Shown one piece after another: positions 9,531 to 17,909 of a DNA stretch of 44,873 nucleotides. Positions within the stretch are counted from its first letter, which is position 1. Every line of letters begins with the position of its first letter. The notes beneath the pieces were generated by a model. It was given only the letters and a program-made list of their open reading frames with translations. It was not told where the DNA came from and ran no database searches. A program made the position numbers and the translations under genes. The DNA is from Spirosoma fluviale (GTDB lineage Bacteria > Bacteroidota > Bacteroidia > Cytophagales > Cyclobacteriaceae): positions 1 to 44,873 of the forward strand of contig CAMDEU010000008.1 of assembly GCA_945897085.1 (NCBI GenBank). The letters run 5' to 3'.

Positions 9531-9592
9531 AAGTCAGAACATAAAAATGTTCAAAAGAGTATTTTAAATCACCTTTTCAACAAGCCCAACCG

Positions 9593-11638
9593 ATGCGATC
9601 CCCAATCTTACTTTTATTCTTTTTCCTTTTGGGATTAATGGCTTGTCAGCCAAAGACAAATTCAAAGGTGCAATTTGTGCTGTTACCAAGTCCGACCACT
9701 TTCACCATCAGCGGAGAGTCAAAATTGAAAGCGCTAGATTTGGAATCTAATTTCCAAAGTGCCAAAAATCATTTTACAACAGGTAAACTCCTGTCTGAAT
9801 TTCAGGATGAAATTTTTGCTTTTACGCTTGACTCTGTCCTGCAGCTGCCAGCTGAAGGCTATTCTCTTTCGATTACGGCACAAAAAATAGAAATTAAAGC
9901 ATCAACAAATGCCGGACTTTGGTACGGACTGATGACTTTGGGTCAATTGATTCAAGATGCTAAAGATCAAAATGCTTTCCTTCCCCTATGCAGTATTGAT
10001 GATGAGCCAGCACTTGCATACCGTGCGATTCATCTGGATGTGAAGCATCATTTGGAGAAAAAAGAATACTACTATGAACTAATGGATCGCTTTGCTGCAC
10101 AAAAGATCAATGCAGTGATTGTGGAAATCGAAGACAAGCTGAAATATAAACTTCAGCCGAAAGTCGGGGCATCGGATGCTTTTTCAATTGAGGACTGGAA
10201 AGCTATCAGTGACTATGCTATGCAGCGAAATATCCGAATTAGTCCATTGGTTCAGGGCTTGGGACATGCTTCATTTATCCTGAAACACAAGGAGTACGAG
10301 CCTTTGCGCGATGATCCGATTAGCGATTGGGCTTTTAATCCACTGAATGAGGAAACCTATAAAGTTCAGTTTGACCTCTATGAAGATGCATTGAAAGCAT
10401 TTCCTCATGCCAATTACCTCCATGTCGGAGGTGATGAAGTACATACCACGGGCAGAAATAGCGGGAAATCTCCATTAGAACTTCAATTGATCTGGCTGAA
10501 TCGAGTAAGCGATTATGCCATGCAAAAGGGCCTGAGTCCAATCTTTTGGGATGATATGCCTTTGCAAAATGCTGGTGTATATCGGTCCATTTATGATAGT
10601 AAACTGACGACTGTGCAAGTCGATAGTATCTGGGCTATCAATGAGCCTAACTTGAATAAATACGTTGATATGTTTCCCAAAAACTGTGTGTACATGCGCT
10701 GGAACTATGACATGCCGGAATCTCCGGGAAATATCAGGGCGATGAAATGGTTTTCGGATAATGGCTTTAATGTCATGGGCGCTACCGCAGGACAAACGCG
10801 CTGGAATCTCATGCCGTTGGACCAAAGTAACACCAACAACATTCGGGATTTTGCTTTGATTTCCATTCGAAATAAGGCTGATGGCTTGTTACTGACGCTT
10901 TGGGATGATGATTCTCCGCATTTTGAGTTGTACCAGAGAGGGATATCCATTTTTGCTGAATACACTTGGGCAGGAGAAAGAAGATCAAGTGATGAACTGC
11001 ACCAGGCTTATCGTCAACGGGCTTTTGGGCCAGCTTTGGCCTCGGCAGAGCATGAGTTTATCAATGCATTGGAAAGTCCTGTGGCGGATTGGAAAAACAT
11101 GCTTTTGGATAACCGAACAGACCGAAATAGCCTGCGAACATTAGATGACCCCATCAATCAGGCAGTAATTCCCTTTCCCAATTTGGATTCTGCGGGGGCA
11201 TGGAGTCAAAAATACCAAGACAAAATTACCAAAGCTGAGGCAAGCAGGCTTCAAGTCGATGAAGTTTTACAGCAAATCCAATTCGCAAAAAAATCCGCTC
11301 TTCGCAATACGCACCAACTTGAAGTGTATGAGCAGGTGGCCCAGGTGGTTCAATTTTCCAATCGGGTAATCTTGACACTCGCTGAATATGACGAGCCAAG
11401 TGGAGAGAAAAGAGCGCAGGCTCAAGCCAAACTCGCGGCAATGGAGGAGGAATGGGCTTCAATTCAATCTAAAGTGGAGGAAGTTTATGGCAAAACCCGA
11501 CAGATCAATAAACCCGCCGACTACATTTTGGATCAGGACCACCATAGACACTTAGCCAATCAGGCCCTTAAGTTCTCTGATTGGCAGTTTTATGTGGAGG
11601 GATTGTTTTTGGAGAAAGTAAAAATAAAGGAGAAGTAA
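9593..11638 (+). CDS. GH20 family glycoside hydrolase lipoprotein (beta-hexosaminidase-like)
   Basis: A 681-residue exported enzyme. The signal ends in GLMAC, so Cys18 is the likely lipidated residue. A GH20b-like alpha/beta domain lies at about 30-135, followed by the TIM barrel from about 145. The barrel contains HVGGDE at residues 277-282, matching the conserved Asp-Glu pair of GH20 that drives substrate-assisted hydrolysis of terminal N-acetylhexosamines. A helical C-terminal region of about 180 residues follows the barrel. GH20 enzymes release GlcNAc or GalNAc from glycans or chitin oligomers; the exact substrate is not evident. The ATG at 9593 gives a well-formed signal peptide. It is transcribed divergently from the GntP gene and ends the A/T-richer carbohydrate block. 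Confidence 0.85.
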   Translation: MRSPILLLFFFLLGLMACQPKTNSKVQFVLLPSPTTFTISGESKLKALDLESNFQSAKNHFTTGKLLSEFQDEIFAFTLDSVLQLPAEGYSLSITAQKIEIKASTNAGLWYGLMTLGQLIQDAKDQNAFLPLCSIDDEPALAYRAIHLDVKHHLEKKEYYYELMDRFAAQKINAVIVEIEDKLKYKLQPKVGASDAFSIEDWKAISDYAMQRNIRISPLVQGLGHASFILKHKEYEPLRDDPISDWAFNPLNEETYKVQFDLYEDALKAFPHANYLHVGGDEVHTTGRNSGKSPLELQLIWLNRVSDYAMQKGLSPIFWDDMPLQNAGVYRSIYDSKLTTVQVDSIWAINEPNLNKYVDMFPKNCVYMRWNYDMPESPGNIRAMKWFSDNGFNVMGATAGQTRWNLMPLDQSNTNNIRDFALISIRNKADGLLLTLWDDDSPHFELYQRGISIFAEYTWAGERRSSDELHQAYRQRAFGPALASAEHEFINALESPVADWKNMLLDNRTDRNSLRTLDDPINQAVIPFPNLDSAGAWSQKYQDKITKAEASRLQVDEVLQQIQFAKKSALRNTHQLEVYEQVAQVVQFSNRVILTLAEYDEPSGEKRAQAQAKLAAMEEEWASIQSKVEEVYGKTRQINKPADYILDQDHHRHLANQALKFSDWQFYVEGLFLEKVKIKEK

Positions 11639-11821
11639 TCAGTTTCTTTTAAACATTCCCTTTGAATTCGCAATTTTCCTACTGCAGTTAGGAAGGAGTA
11701 TGTCTGATTTTTGAGTATCAAAAAAGGTCAGAAATATCTCCTTCTGAATCGATATCGGCATAAAAAGCGCTACCTATCTTGGACTCACAAATACTCCAAT
11801 TTGCCTATAAGGGGGAAACAA

Positions 11822-11845
11822 AAAAGGAGGCTAAGGCCCCCTTTT
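11822..11845. terminator. Bidirectional intrinsic terminator
   Basis: AAAAGGAGGC at 11822-11831 pairs with GCCCCCTTTT at 11836-11845 around TAAG, with one internal mismatch. A-run and T-run flanks make it usable in both directions, ending the GH20 gene (plus) and the dienelactone hydrolase-like gene (minus), whose stop codon is at 11847. Confidence 0.75.
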
Positions 11846-11846
11846 G

Positions 11847-12734
11847 TCAGTTTAGATTTTTCCTGAAAAACGCAACGGTTTTTTCCCAAGCCGCTTTTGC
11901 TGCGGGTTCGTCGTAGCGTGGCGTGCTGTAGTTGTGAAACCCGTGATTCACACCCGGGTAGTTGATCATCTCGTAGTTTTTACCCAGAGCTTTGAGCGCC
12001 GCTTCGTAGGCGGGCCAACCGGCATTCACGCGCTCATCCAATTCGGCATAAATCACCAAGAGTGGAGATTGAATCTGTGCTACCTCAGCAGCTTCGGGCT
12101 GTCCACCGTAATAGGGAACGGCTGCTTTCAGGTCAGGGATTTGGACGGCCATCATGTTGGAGATCCATCCGCCAAAGCAAAAGCCGACCACGCCAACTTT
12201 CCCATTGCAGTCGGGATGGTTTTTTAGAAATTCATAAGCGGCGATAAAATCTTCTAACATCTCCTCACGGGTTCGCTTGGCCTGCATGGCCCGACCTTCG
12301 TCGTCGTTGCCTGGATAGCCTCCTAGGGGAGTCAGCGCATCGGGAGCAAGGGAAATAAATCCATCTACAGCACATCTTCTGCCCACATCCTCAATGTAGG
12401 GGTTGAGGCCCCTGTTTTCGTGAACCACTACGATGCCAGGAAACTTTCCCTTTCCAGCAGGAGTGGAGAATAAACCTTTGATTTGTCCTCCACCTTTGGG
12501 GGAGTTGTATAGGATGTAGTCCGAGCTTTGAAGTCGCTCGTCGCCTAGGGCAACTGTTCTACCGCTATCGTAGTCCGGCATCATGCTACCCAGCAGGGCA
12601 GCAACGGTAATGCCTCCTACGGCATAGACGGATAGCTTTTCGATGAAGGTTCGTCGGTCCAACTTGTTGTGGCAGTAGTAGTCGTAGAGGTCAAAGGCCT
12701 CCTGCGGGATATCGGCTTTGTTGAGTTTTTCCAT
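11847..12734 (-). CDS. Dienelactone hydrolase family protein
   Basis: A 295-residue alpha/beta hydrolase of the dienelactone hydrolase type, with a Cys nucleophile in GFCFGG (Cys186), Asp233 in AELDER and His264 in GVNHGF, the full triad of the family. The N-terminal 50 residues contain LDRRTFIEKLSVYAVGG followed by a hydrophobic segment, resembling a twin-arginine export signal as seen in many Bacteroidota members. It should hydrolyse a lactone or ester. The natural substrate is unknown and no aromatic ring-cleavage genes lie nearby. A gene for a small NTF2-like protein lies 80 bases upstream in the same direction, and the two may be cotranscribed. Confidence 0.88.
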   Translation of the reverse strand: MEKLNKADIPQEAFDLYDYYCHNKLDRRTFIEKLSVYAVGGITVAALLGSMMPDYDSGRTVALGDERLQSSDYILYNSPKGGGQIKGLFSTPAGKGKFPGIVVVHENRGLNPYIEDVGRRCAVDGFISLAPDALTPLGGYPGNDDEGRAMQAKRTREEMLEDFIAAYEFLKNHPDCNGKVGVVGFCFGGWISNMMAVQIPDLKAAVPYYGGQPEAAEVAQIQSPLLVIYAELDERVNAGWPAYEAALKALGKNYEMINYPGVNHGFHNYSTPRYDEPAAKAAWEKTVAFFRKNLN

Positions 12735-12814
12735 GGTCTGCTTGAATGAAAGGAAAAGGTATGAAAAAAATGGTCAAGAAAAATAAGCCTTACATCAACA
12801 AGTCCAGCAAGTGT

Positions 12815-13324
12815 TTAATTGGTTTCTGATCGAGGGGGGGTGGTACTCTGGTGGTCGTAACTCAGTACTTCTGTCAGTTTCCAACTTTCGTTTTCCAAGA
12901 TCCAGAGGTGCGTAAATCTTGCGGTGCTGGTCCAAAGGTCTTTCTTGTCTTTCTCTCGAATGTAAAAGTGGTGAACCCCTGTTTGGATGGCTCCATAGAT
13001 TTTGCCCGCTGTATAAAGCGGAAAAACTTCCAAGCTCTCGGGAGCAACTTTTCGGATAGGCTTTTGGGCAGGGGAAGCGCAGATATTGTTTGCGGTACTT
13101 TCTAGGAATTTAGTTTTGTCCTGGATGCCGCCTTGGTCGTGGTAAAAGCGCAAGTCATCCGCCACCTGATTTTTCAAGTAGTCTAGGTCGCAGCGATTAA
13201 ATCCTCGTTCGAAGAAAATGCTGTCTTGGACCTTTAGTTCTTGAAATAGGGCACTTTTCTCTTGCGCTTGTGCCTTGGTTAAGCTGATTAGTGAGAAGAA
13301 AAAAAGTAGGAGGAGCGTTTTCAT
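12815..13324 (-). CDS. Secreted NTF2-like (DUF4440-type) protein
   Basis: A 169-residue protein with a cleavable signal peptide (about 1-20, ending KAQAQ). The rest resembles the small cone-shaped NTF2/SnoaL/DUF4440 fold: an early helical stretch with LKNQVADDLRFYHDQGG, then beta strands with IYGAIQTGVHHFYIRE and FTHLWILENESWKLTEVLSYDHQS near the end. Such proteins bind small ligands or act as accessory or catalytic domains. No function can be named. It precedes the dienelactone hydrolase-like gene by 80 bases in the same direction, so a shared process is possible. Confidence 0.7.
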   Translation of the reverse strand: MKTLLLLFFFSLISLTKAQAQEKSALFQELKVQDSIFFERGFNRCDLDYLKNQVADDLRFYHDQGGIQDKTKFLESTANNICASPAQKPIRKVAPESLEVFPLYTAGKIYGAIQTGVHHFYIREKDKKDLWTSTARFTHLWILENESWKLTEVLSYDHQSTTPPRSETN

Positions 13325-13407
13325 TTTTTGTTGTTGAATTGGTTCATTTACGGCCTACCCTTTTAGGGTTGGGGAAATTTAGTTTTAGGGCAAGGAGCCT
13401 GAGATCA

Positions 13408-13734
13408 CTACGGAAGTTTGACAAACCGATCGTCCAGCTTTACGCTGAAATTAATTTCAGCCTTTAGCGCGGTAAATATTTTCAAAAGCGTGTCCACCGT
13501 AGCACTGTTGGCGCTACTTTCAAGCTTGGAGATTTGGGCTTTTTGTACGCCTACCAACTGGCCAAGTTCCTCCTGGGTCAACTTTCGTTCCTGCCGGGTT
13601 GATTTGATCATTTTGCCCAATACTTCCATACGAAGTTCGTACTCGTACTGGTTGCGGTCTTCCGAACCAAGTTTACCGAGGTACTTGTCTTTCATTTCGG
13701 AAAGCGAATGAAGTTTCATCTCTGAGTTTGACAT
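13408..13734 (-). CDS. higA: HigA-type antitoxin, XRE/Cro helix-turn-helix
   Basis: A 108-residue DNA-binding protein. The helix-turn-helix of the XRE family occupies about residues 40-97 (IKSTRQERKLTQEELGQLVG, then VQKAQISKLE). It should neutralise the toxin encoded just upstream and repress the shared promoter. The toxin gene ends 11 bases before this start, giving the toxin-first order typical of higBA. The first 35 residues are a charged extension that probably contacts the toxin. A palindrome at 14113-14130 upstream of the pair is the likely operator. Confidence 0.85.
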   Translation of the reverse strand: MSNSEMKLHSLSEMKDKYLGKLGSEDRNQYEYELRMEVLGKMIKSTRQERKLTQEELGQLVGVQKAQISKLESSANSATVDTLLKIFTALKAEINFSVKLDDRFVKLP

Positions 13735-13745
13735 ATTTTATTTTT

Positions 13746-14078
13746 TTAGAAGATAGCAAAATAGTTTTCTCGAAGTTTTAAGGCACGTTCGATTTCGTTT
13801 TTTGGTACTTTATCAACTTTTTTAAAAAAGCCATGCGTCGCAATAATCAAGGCTTTTTTAGTATCTCGTTTATCCCAAAAGGCAAGAAGCCTTATTTGAT
13901 GACCACTATAATTTGTTCGTAACTCCCAGATTTCTCTCGAGAGTTTCTTCAGGAGTTTTGGATTATGGGTTTGTTCTGCCAAATCGATGTTGTACAGTAC
14001 TTTTTTTACAATTTTCGGATCTAACTCGGAAAGAAACGTATCGGCTCCATCTAAAAATTTTGTTTCAAACAATTTCAT
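13746..14078 (-). CDS. higB: HigB/RelE-type toxin (phage Gp49-like family)
   Basis: A 110-residue basic protein of the RelE/ParE superfamily, Gp49/HigB branch. Typical segments are IWELRTNYSGHQIRLLAFWD in the middle and ATHGFFKKVDKVPKNEIERA near the C terminus. Related toxins cut mRNA on the ribosome. The full length appears intact, so an active toxin is plausible. It is first in a two-gene unit with the XRE antitoxin, with 11 bases between the genes. The start at 14078 gives the normal N terminus of the family. Confidence 0.87.
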   Translation of the reverse strand: MKLFETKFLDGADTFLSELDPKIVKKVLYNIDLAEQTHNPKLLKKLSREIWELRTNYSGHQIRLLAFWDKRDTKKALIIATHGFFKKVDKVPKNEIERALKLRENYFAIF

Positions 14079-14112
14079 TGTTGGAATTATGAAGTTAAAA
14101 AATTATTAAAAA

Positions 14113-14130
14113 GTTTCTAAATATAGAAAC
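14113..14130. promoter_or_regulatory. Palindromic operator candidate for higBA
   Basis: GTTTCTA (14113-14119) and TAGAAAC (14124-14130) form a perfect 7-base inverted repeat around AATA, 35 bases upstream of the higB start. XRE antitoxins bind such dyads to repress their own operon, so this is a likely autoregulatory site. Confidence 0.6.
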
Positions 14131-14270
14131 AAAAAAATAAACAAACCTATTTTTTTCTACTAAAAGGCCTTGATGAAGCTAGTCAAAGAGAAGAAGCAAT
14201 GGGGAGAGAACGCTTTCATTTTTAGGTTCTTAAAATTTTTTCCATTTTTCTTCCTTTTGCCAGTTCATCA

Positions 14271-14747
14271 TTAGTTAGTCGACTTCCCCTCGCCTCGGTA
14301 TTTTTCCTGCAAGCCCATCAAAAAGTTGCGGAGCACCTGGTCTTTGCATTCGCGGTACTGTGCCTGCGAAGGATTTCTAAAAAATGCGCTCAGCTCGTGC
14401 TTACTCAGTCGGAAATCGCGCAGCCCAAAAATCTCCAGCATCCCTTCTTCCTGGAGATTCAAGGCAATCTTGAGTTTGCGCAGAATCCCATTGTTGTTCA
14501 GTGTCTTTTCGACAACCGGTGCAGCCCCCTCTTTTTTGCCGCGATTTGCCACGATCAGCCCATCTAGGAAGTGGGCCAAATCCTTGTCATACAGCTTCAC
14601 GAAGTCAGCATCCTCCTCCTTTTTGAGCCAAAGGGCCACTTCCTCAAATGAGATATCTTTGCCACCCAAGGTAAAAATTTCCTTCATCTTGTGATCGTGG
14701 TAGTGAAAGGTGTACCGAAGGGTGCGCAGGACGTCGTTGTTGCTCAT
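14271..14747 (-). CDS. DUF1456 family protein (YehS-like)
   Basis: A 158-residue protein made of two copies of a roughly 65-residue unit. The first begins MSNNDVLRTLRYTFHYHDHK and contains MKEIFTLGG; the second begins NNNGILRKLKIALNLQEEGM and contains MLEIFGLRDFRLSK. This tandem arrangement is characteristic of DUF1456. The molecular function of the family is unknown. The frame extends to 14774, but the ATG at 14747 aligns exactly with the first repeat and is preferred. It is divergent from the radical SAM gene. Confidence 0.88.
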   Translation of the reverse strand: MSNNDVLRTLRYTFHYHDHKMKEIFTLGGKDISFEEVALWLKKEEDADFVKLYDKDLAHFLDGLIVANRGKKEGAAPVVEKTLNNNGILRKLKIALNLQEEGMLEIFGLRDFRLSKHELSAFFRNPSQAQYRECKDQVLRNFLMGLQEKYRGEGKSTN

Positions 14748-14915
14748 GAAGGCAAAGATCGAAATTTTACCCACATCTACCCCAAACTATCCTTTCTTCT
14801 TCCCTTGGGAACTCAATCTTCCAAAACCAGGCTTGATTTTTCCTTCATTCCATGAAAAAAAGCTAGAAAATCTCCTTTCTTTACGACCTTTGCTCGAGCC
14901 AAACCCCGCTGACCC

Positions 14916-17087
14916 TTGTCCACTCAAGTTTTATTCATCACCCCACCCTTTACCCAGCTCAATACGCCCTATCCGGCGACCGCTTACCTGAAGGGGTTCT
15001 TGAATACACTTGGGGTACCTTCCAAACAGGCAGATTTGGGGATCGAGGTGATGTTGGCCATCCTGTCTAAGACCGGCTTAACGCACATTTTTGAGCAGGC
15101 AGAAAAAGTAGATTCCCTCTCGGACAATGCGCTACGCATCCTTCGGATTCGCACGCAATACCTACAAACCATTGGTCCCGTAGTGGATTTTTTGCAAGAC
15201 AAAAACCCCACCCTTGCCTACCGGATCGCAGAAGGTGATTTTCTGCCAGAGGCTGGTCGGTTTGAACAGGTGGAGGACATGGATTGGGCTTTTGGGGCCC
15301 TAGGTATCCGTGACAAAGCCCGCTACCTGGCTACACTCTATTTGGAGGATTTGGGAGATCTGATCACCGAAGCCATTGACCCACATTTTGGATTTACCCG
15401 CTATGCCGAGCGCCTGGGCCTATCGGCTAGGTCCTTTGACGAACTCCAGGAAGCGCTGCAGCAGCCTCTTACTTTGGTTGATGAACTCTTAATTCGACTC
15501 CTTGAGGAAAAAATCCAAGCTTATCGTCCCCGCTCAGTTGCCTTTACGGTGCCTTTTCCGGGCAACCTCTATGCAGCACTCAAATGCGGGCAGTACCTCA
15601 AGGCCCATCACCCCGACATCAAGATCTGGATGGGGGGAGGCTATCCAAATACGGAATTGCGCTCCCTCAAAGAGCCTCGGGTATTTGATTATGTGGATTA
15701 CATCTTGCTCGACGATGGGGAAGCTCCTGTGGTCTTGCTATTGGAGCATCTTGCAGGAAAAAGACCGCATACCGAACTGAAGCGTACCTTTTTACGTGTG
15801 GATGGACAAGTAACTTATGTGAATAACCTTGCAGTCAAAGATCTTCCCCAGCGGGAACTGGGCACTCCAGATTACAGTGATCTCCCACTTTCTTCCTACC
15901 TATCGGTCATCGAGGTGGCCAATCCCATGCACCGCCTTTGGAGTGATGGCCGCTGGAACAAGCTGACTCTTGCTCATGGCTGTTACTGGGGTAAATGCAC
16001 CTTTTGTGATGTTTCCCTCGACTACATTGGCCGCTACGAACCCATCACTGCGTCCCTGCTTTGCGACCGCATTGAAGAGATTATGACCCAAACGGGCACC
16101 AACGGCTTTCACTTTGTGGATGAAGCCGCTCCTCCCGCCTTGATGCGTGAGCTGGCCTATGAAATTCTTCGCCGAGAACTCGTTGTGGTCTGGTGGACCA
16201 ATATCCGTTTTGAAAGCAGCTTTTCGGCAGACCTTTGTCGCCTCCTGCGTGCCTCGGGTTGCATCGCCGTGTCTGGTGGACTAGAGGTGGCTTCCGATCG
16301 GCTACTAGACTTGATCAAAAAGGGAGTGACCGTGCCTCAGGTGGCACAGGTTACCCAGCATTTTACCCAAGCAGGAATTTTGGTGCATGCTTACCTCATG
16401 TATGGCTATCCCACCCAAACGATTCAGGAAACGGTAGATTCCCTGGAGATGGTTCGGCAGCTTTTTGAGCAGGGGATCATTCAATCGGGTTTCTGGCACC
16501 GCTTTGCCATGACCATACACAGCCCAGTGGGTTTAAATCCCTCCGCTTTTGGGGTGAAGCGTCTGGACAACCAACTGGGAACCTTCGCCAACAACGAGGT
16601 GGACTTCGAGGATCCTGTTGGTGTGGATCACGGTGCTTTTTCTGAAGGGCTACGCAAATCCTTGTTCAACTACATGCAAGGAGTAGGCCTAGATCTCCCC
16701 TTGAAAAATTGGTTTGACTTCAAGATTCCTTCGACCAGCATCCCCCGTACCTACATTGCGCAACAGCTGGAAGAACTTTCCGCTAAGCCTATAAAAGACC
16801 ACCACCGCATCTGCTGGTTGGGCAGCGCTCCGCAGTTGGTTGAACTTGAGGAGGGGCTATGCGAACTGCTTTTTTCTGGTAAAAAAGAGGATTTTGCCCT
16901 CGAGCTTCCCCTAGAGCTAGGGCAGTGGTTCTTCCGTCTTTTGGTAAAAGCGAGTTTCAATCAGCCTATCACCACTGTGCTTCGGGACGTTCGCACGGAC
17001 TATGAGCAGGAGCTAGGTGATTTTGAAGAGCTTGTGGACTCCGAGGTTTGGGAGATACTTGCTGAAAATGGACTGCTGGTCTGTTGA
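14916..17087 (+). CDS. B12-binding-type radical SAM protein with CX4CX2C cluster motif
   Basis: A 723-residue protein combining an N-terminal and middle region of the cobalamin-binding type (IKIWMGGGYPNTELRS and YILLDDGEAPVVLLLEHL at about 235-290) with a radical SAM barrel. The iron-sulfur motif is CYWGKCTFC at residues 356-364. This puts four residues between the first two cysteines where the usual spacing is three. GGLEVAS and LMYGYPTQT later in the barrel match radical SAM features. No DxHxxG cobalamin-ligand motif is obvious, so B12 may not be bound base-off. The start is a TTG at 14916 (STQVLFITPP), as no earlier ATG exists and the next Met is well inside. The reaction is unknown. No substrate peptide gene was seen nearby. 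Confidence 0.83.
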   Translation: MSTQVLFITPPFTQLNTPYPATAYLKGFLNTLGVPSKQADLGIEVMLAILSKTGLTHIFEQAEKVDSLSDNALRILRIRTQYLQTIGPVVDFLQDKNPTLAYRIAEGDFLPEAGRFEQVEDMDWAFGALGIRDKARYLATLYLEDLGDLITEAIDPHFGFTRYAERLGLSARSFDELQEALQQPLTLVDELLIRLLEEKIQAYRPRSVAFTVPFPGNLYAALKCGQYLKAHHPDIKIWMGGGYPNTELRSLKEPRVFDYVDYILLDDGEAPVVLLLEHLAGKRPHTELKRTFLRVDGQVTYVNNLAVKDLPQRELGTPDYSDLPLSSYLSVIEVANPMHRLWSDGRWNKLTLAHGCYWGKCTFCDVSLDYIGRYEPITASLLCDRIEEIMTQTGTNGFHFVDEAAPPALMRELAYEILRRELVVVWWTNIRFESSFSADLCRLLRASGCIAVSGGLEVASDRLLDLIKKGVTVPQVAQVTQHFTQAGILVHAYLMYGYPTQTIQETVDSLEMVRQLFEQGIIQSGFWHRFAMTIHSPVGLNPSAFGVKRLDNQLGTFANNEVDFEDPVGVDHGAFSEGLRKSLFNYMQGVGLDLPLKNWFDFKIPSTSIPRTYIAQQLEELSAKPIKDHHRICWLGSAPQLVELEEGLCELLFSGKKEDFALELPLELGQWFFRLLVKASFNQPITTVLRDVRTDYEQELGDFEELVDSEVWEILAENGLLVC

Positions 17088-17137
17088 TTTTTTTTCTAAA
17101 GGGAGACGGATTATCGAACACTTTTAAATGAGAAAGG

Positions 17138-17677
17138 TTAGTTTGGCGATAAAAAAAGCCGCTGCTGGTAGCTGAAATTTAAATGGCTAAGCACATTGCC
17201 AAAGGCCTCAGCCGCTTCTAGCTGGAGGTCACTTACTTTTTTACCGAGCAAACGGCAGAGCAGCAAGCCATACACGCCATTCAGGCAGATTTGAATTTCA
17301 TTTCCAATTTCTTCTGTTTGGGCAGCCTCCACTGCATCGAGCAGGTGAGGTTTGACAAGGTGAAAGGTGGCCACGTAGTTCGCATCGGTCTTGAGCAGTT
17401 GGTAGTGGAGCTCGAGCAACTGTTGAACCAGCTCCTGAAGTTCTTGAAGATGCCCTTTTTGCATCAGCTCCTGCTCCTTCATGGACGCTGCTAAGCCGGC
17501 AAACCAGGTCTTGATCCTGTCCTTTTCCTCCTCAGATACCGGATAGTGGGAAATCACATACTGTTCGATTTCCCCCATATTTCCTTGGTAGGAACGGATT
17601 AGATCTTCCATCTGGTACATGTAAACGAGGTATTCGCCTATGTTTTGGGATTTTTTCCGTTCTGCGATTGCCTGCAT
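17138..17677 (-). CDS. DUF4924-like family protein
   Basis: A 179-residue, almost entirely helical cytoplasmic protein starting MQAIAERKKSQNIGEYLVYM, followed by QMEDLIRSY. That opening is what I recall for the Bacteroidota-specific DUF4924 family. No catalytic residues, signal peptide or membrane segment are visible. A leucine- and glutamine-rich helix (HLQELQELVQQLLELHYQLL) suggests oligomerisation. Function is unknown. It converges with the radical SAM gene with 50 bases between the stops. Confidence 0.72.
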   Translation of the reverse strand: MQAIAERKKSQNIGEYLVYMYQMEDLIRSYQGNMGEIEQYVISHYPVSEEEKDRIKTWFAGLAASMKEQELMQKGHLQELQELVQQLLELHYQLLKTDANYVATFHLVKPHLLDAVEAAQTEEIGNEIQICLNGVYGLLLCRLLGKKVSDLQLEAAEAFGNVLSHLNFSYQQRLFLSPN

Positions 17678-17887
17678 GGGGTAAGGATAGGTTGGGATGA
17701 TAAAGGTAACTTAGAAAAGAAAATAGGCGGTAAGGATTCTCCAAAAAACAGTGGAGACCCCAGAATTTTAATCAAAACAAAACGTGTAAACAATGGATTA
17801 GGAAGGTGAACAAAGAAAGGAGAAAAAAGCTTGGATAAGGTGTAGTCTATTTCTTACATCTCCTAACCAAGAAAGCTTCTTTTTTCC

Positions 17888-17895
17888 TACTTTTG
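17888..17895 (+). promoter_or_regulatory. Bacteroidota-type -7 box for lepA
   Basis: TACTTTTG at 17888-17895 matches TAnnTTTG and lies 14 bases before the lepA ATG. No clear TTTG is seen at the expected upstream spacing, so the call is partial. Confidence 0.4.
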
Positions 17896-17909
17896 TCTGA
17901 CTTAAGCTT

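Noticed and set aside
14172-14273. Small plus-strand frame of about 33 codons starting KLVKEKKQWGEN between higBA and the DUF1456 gene
   Set aside because: It is short, lacks recognisable start signals and ends in a hydrophobic Phe-rich run translated from a T-rich tract. Another frame in the same stretch is equally plausible, so neither is supported.
17823-17887. Loose inverted repeat AAGCTTGG with CCAAG and AAGCTT just before the lepA -7 box
   Set aside because: Pairing needs a bulge and relies on the self-complementary word AAGCTT; support is too weak to call a regulatory structure.
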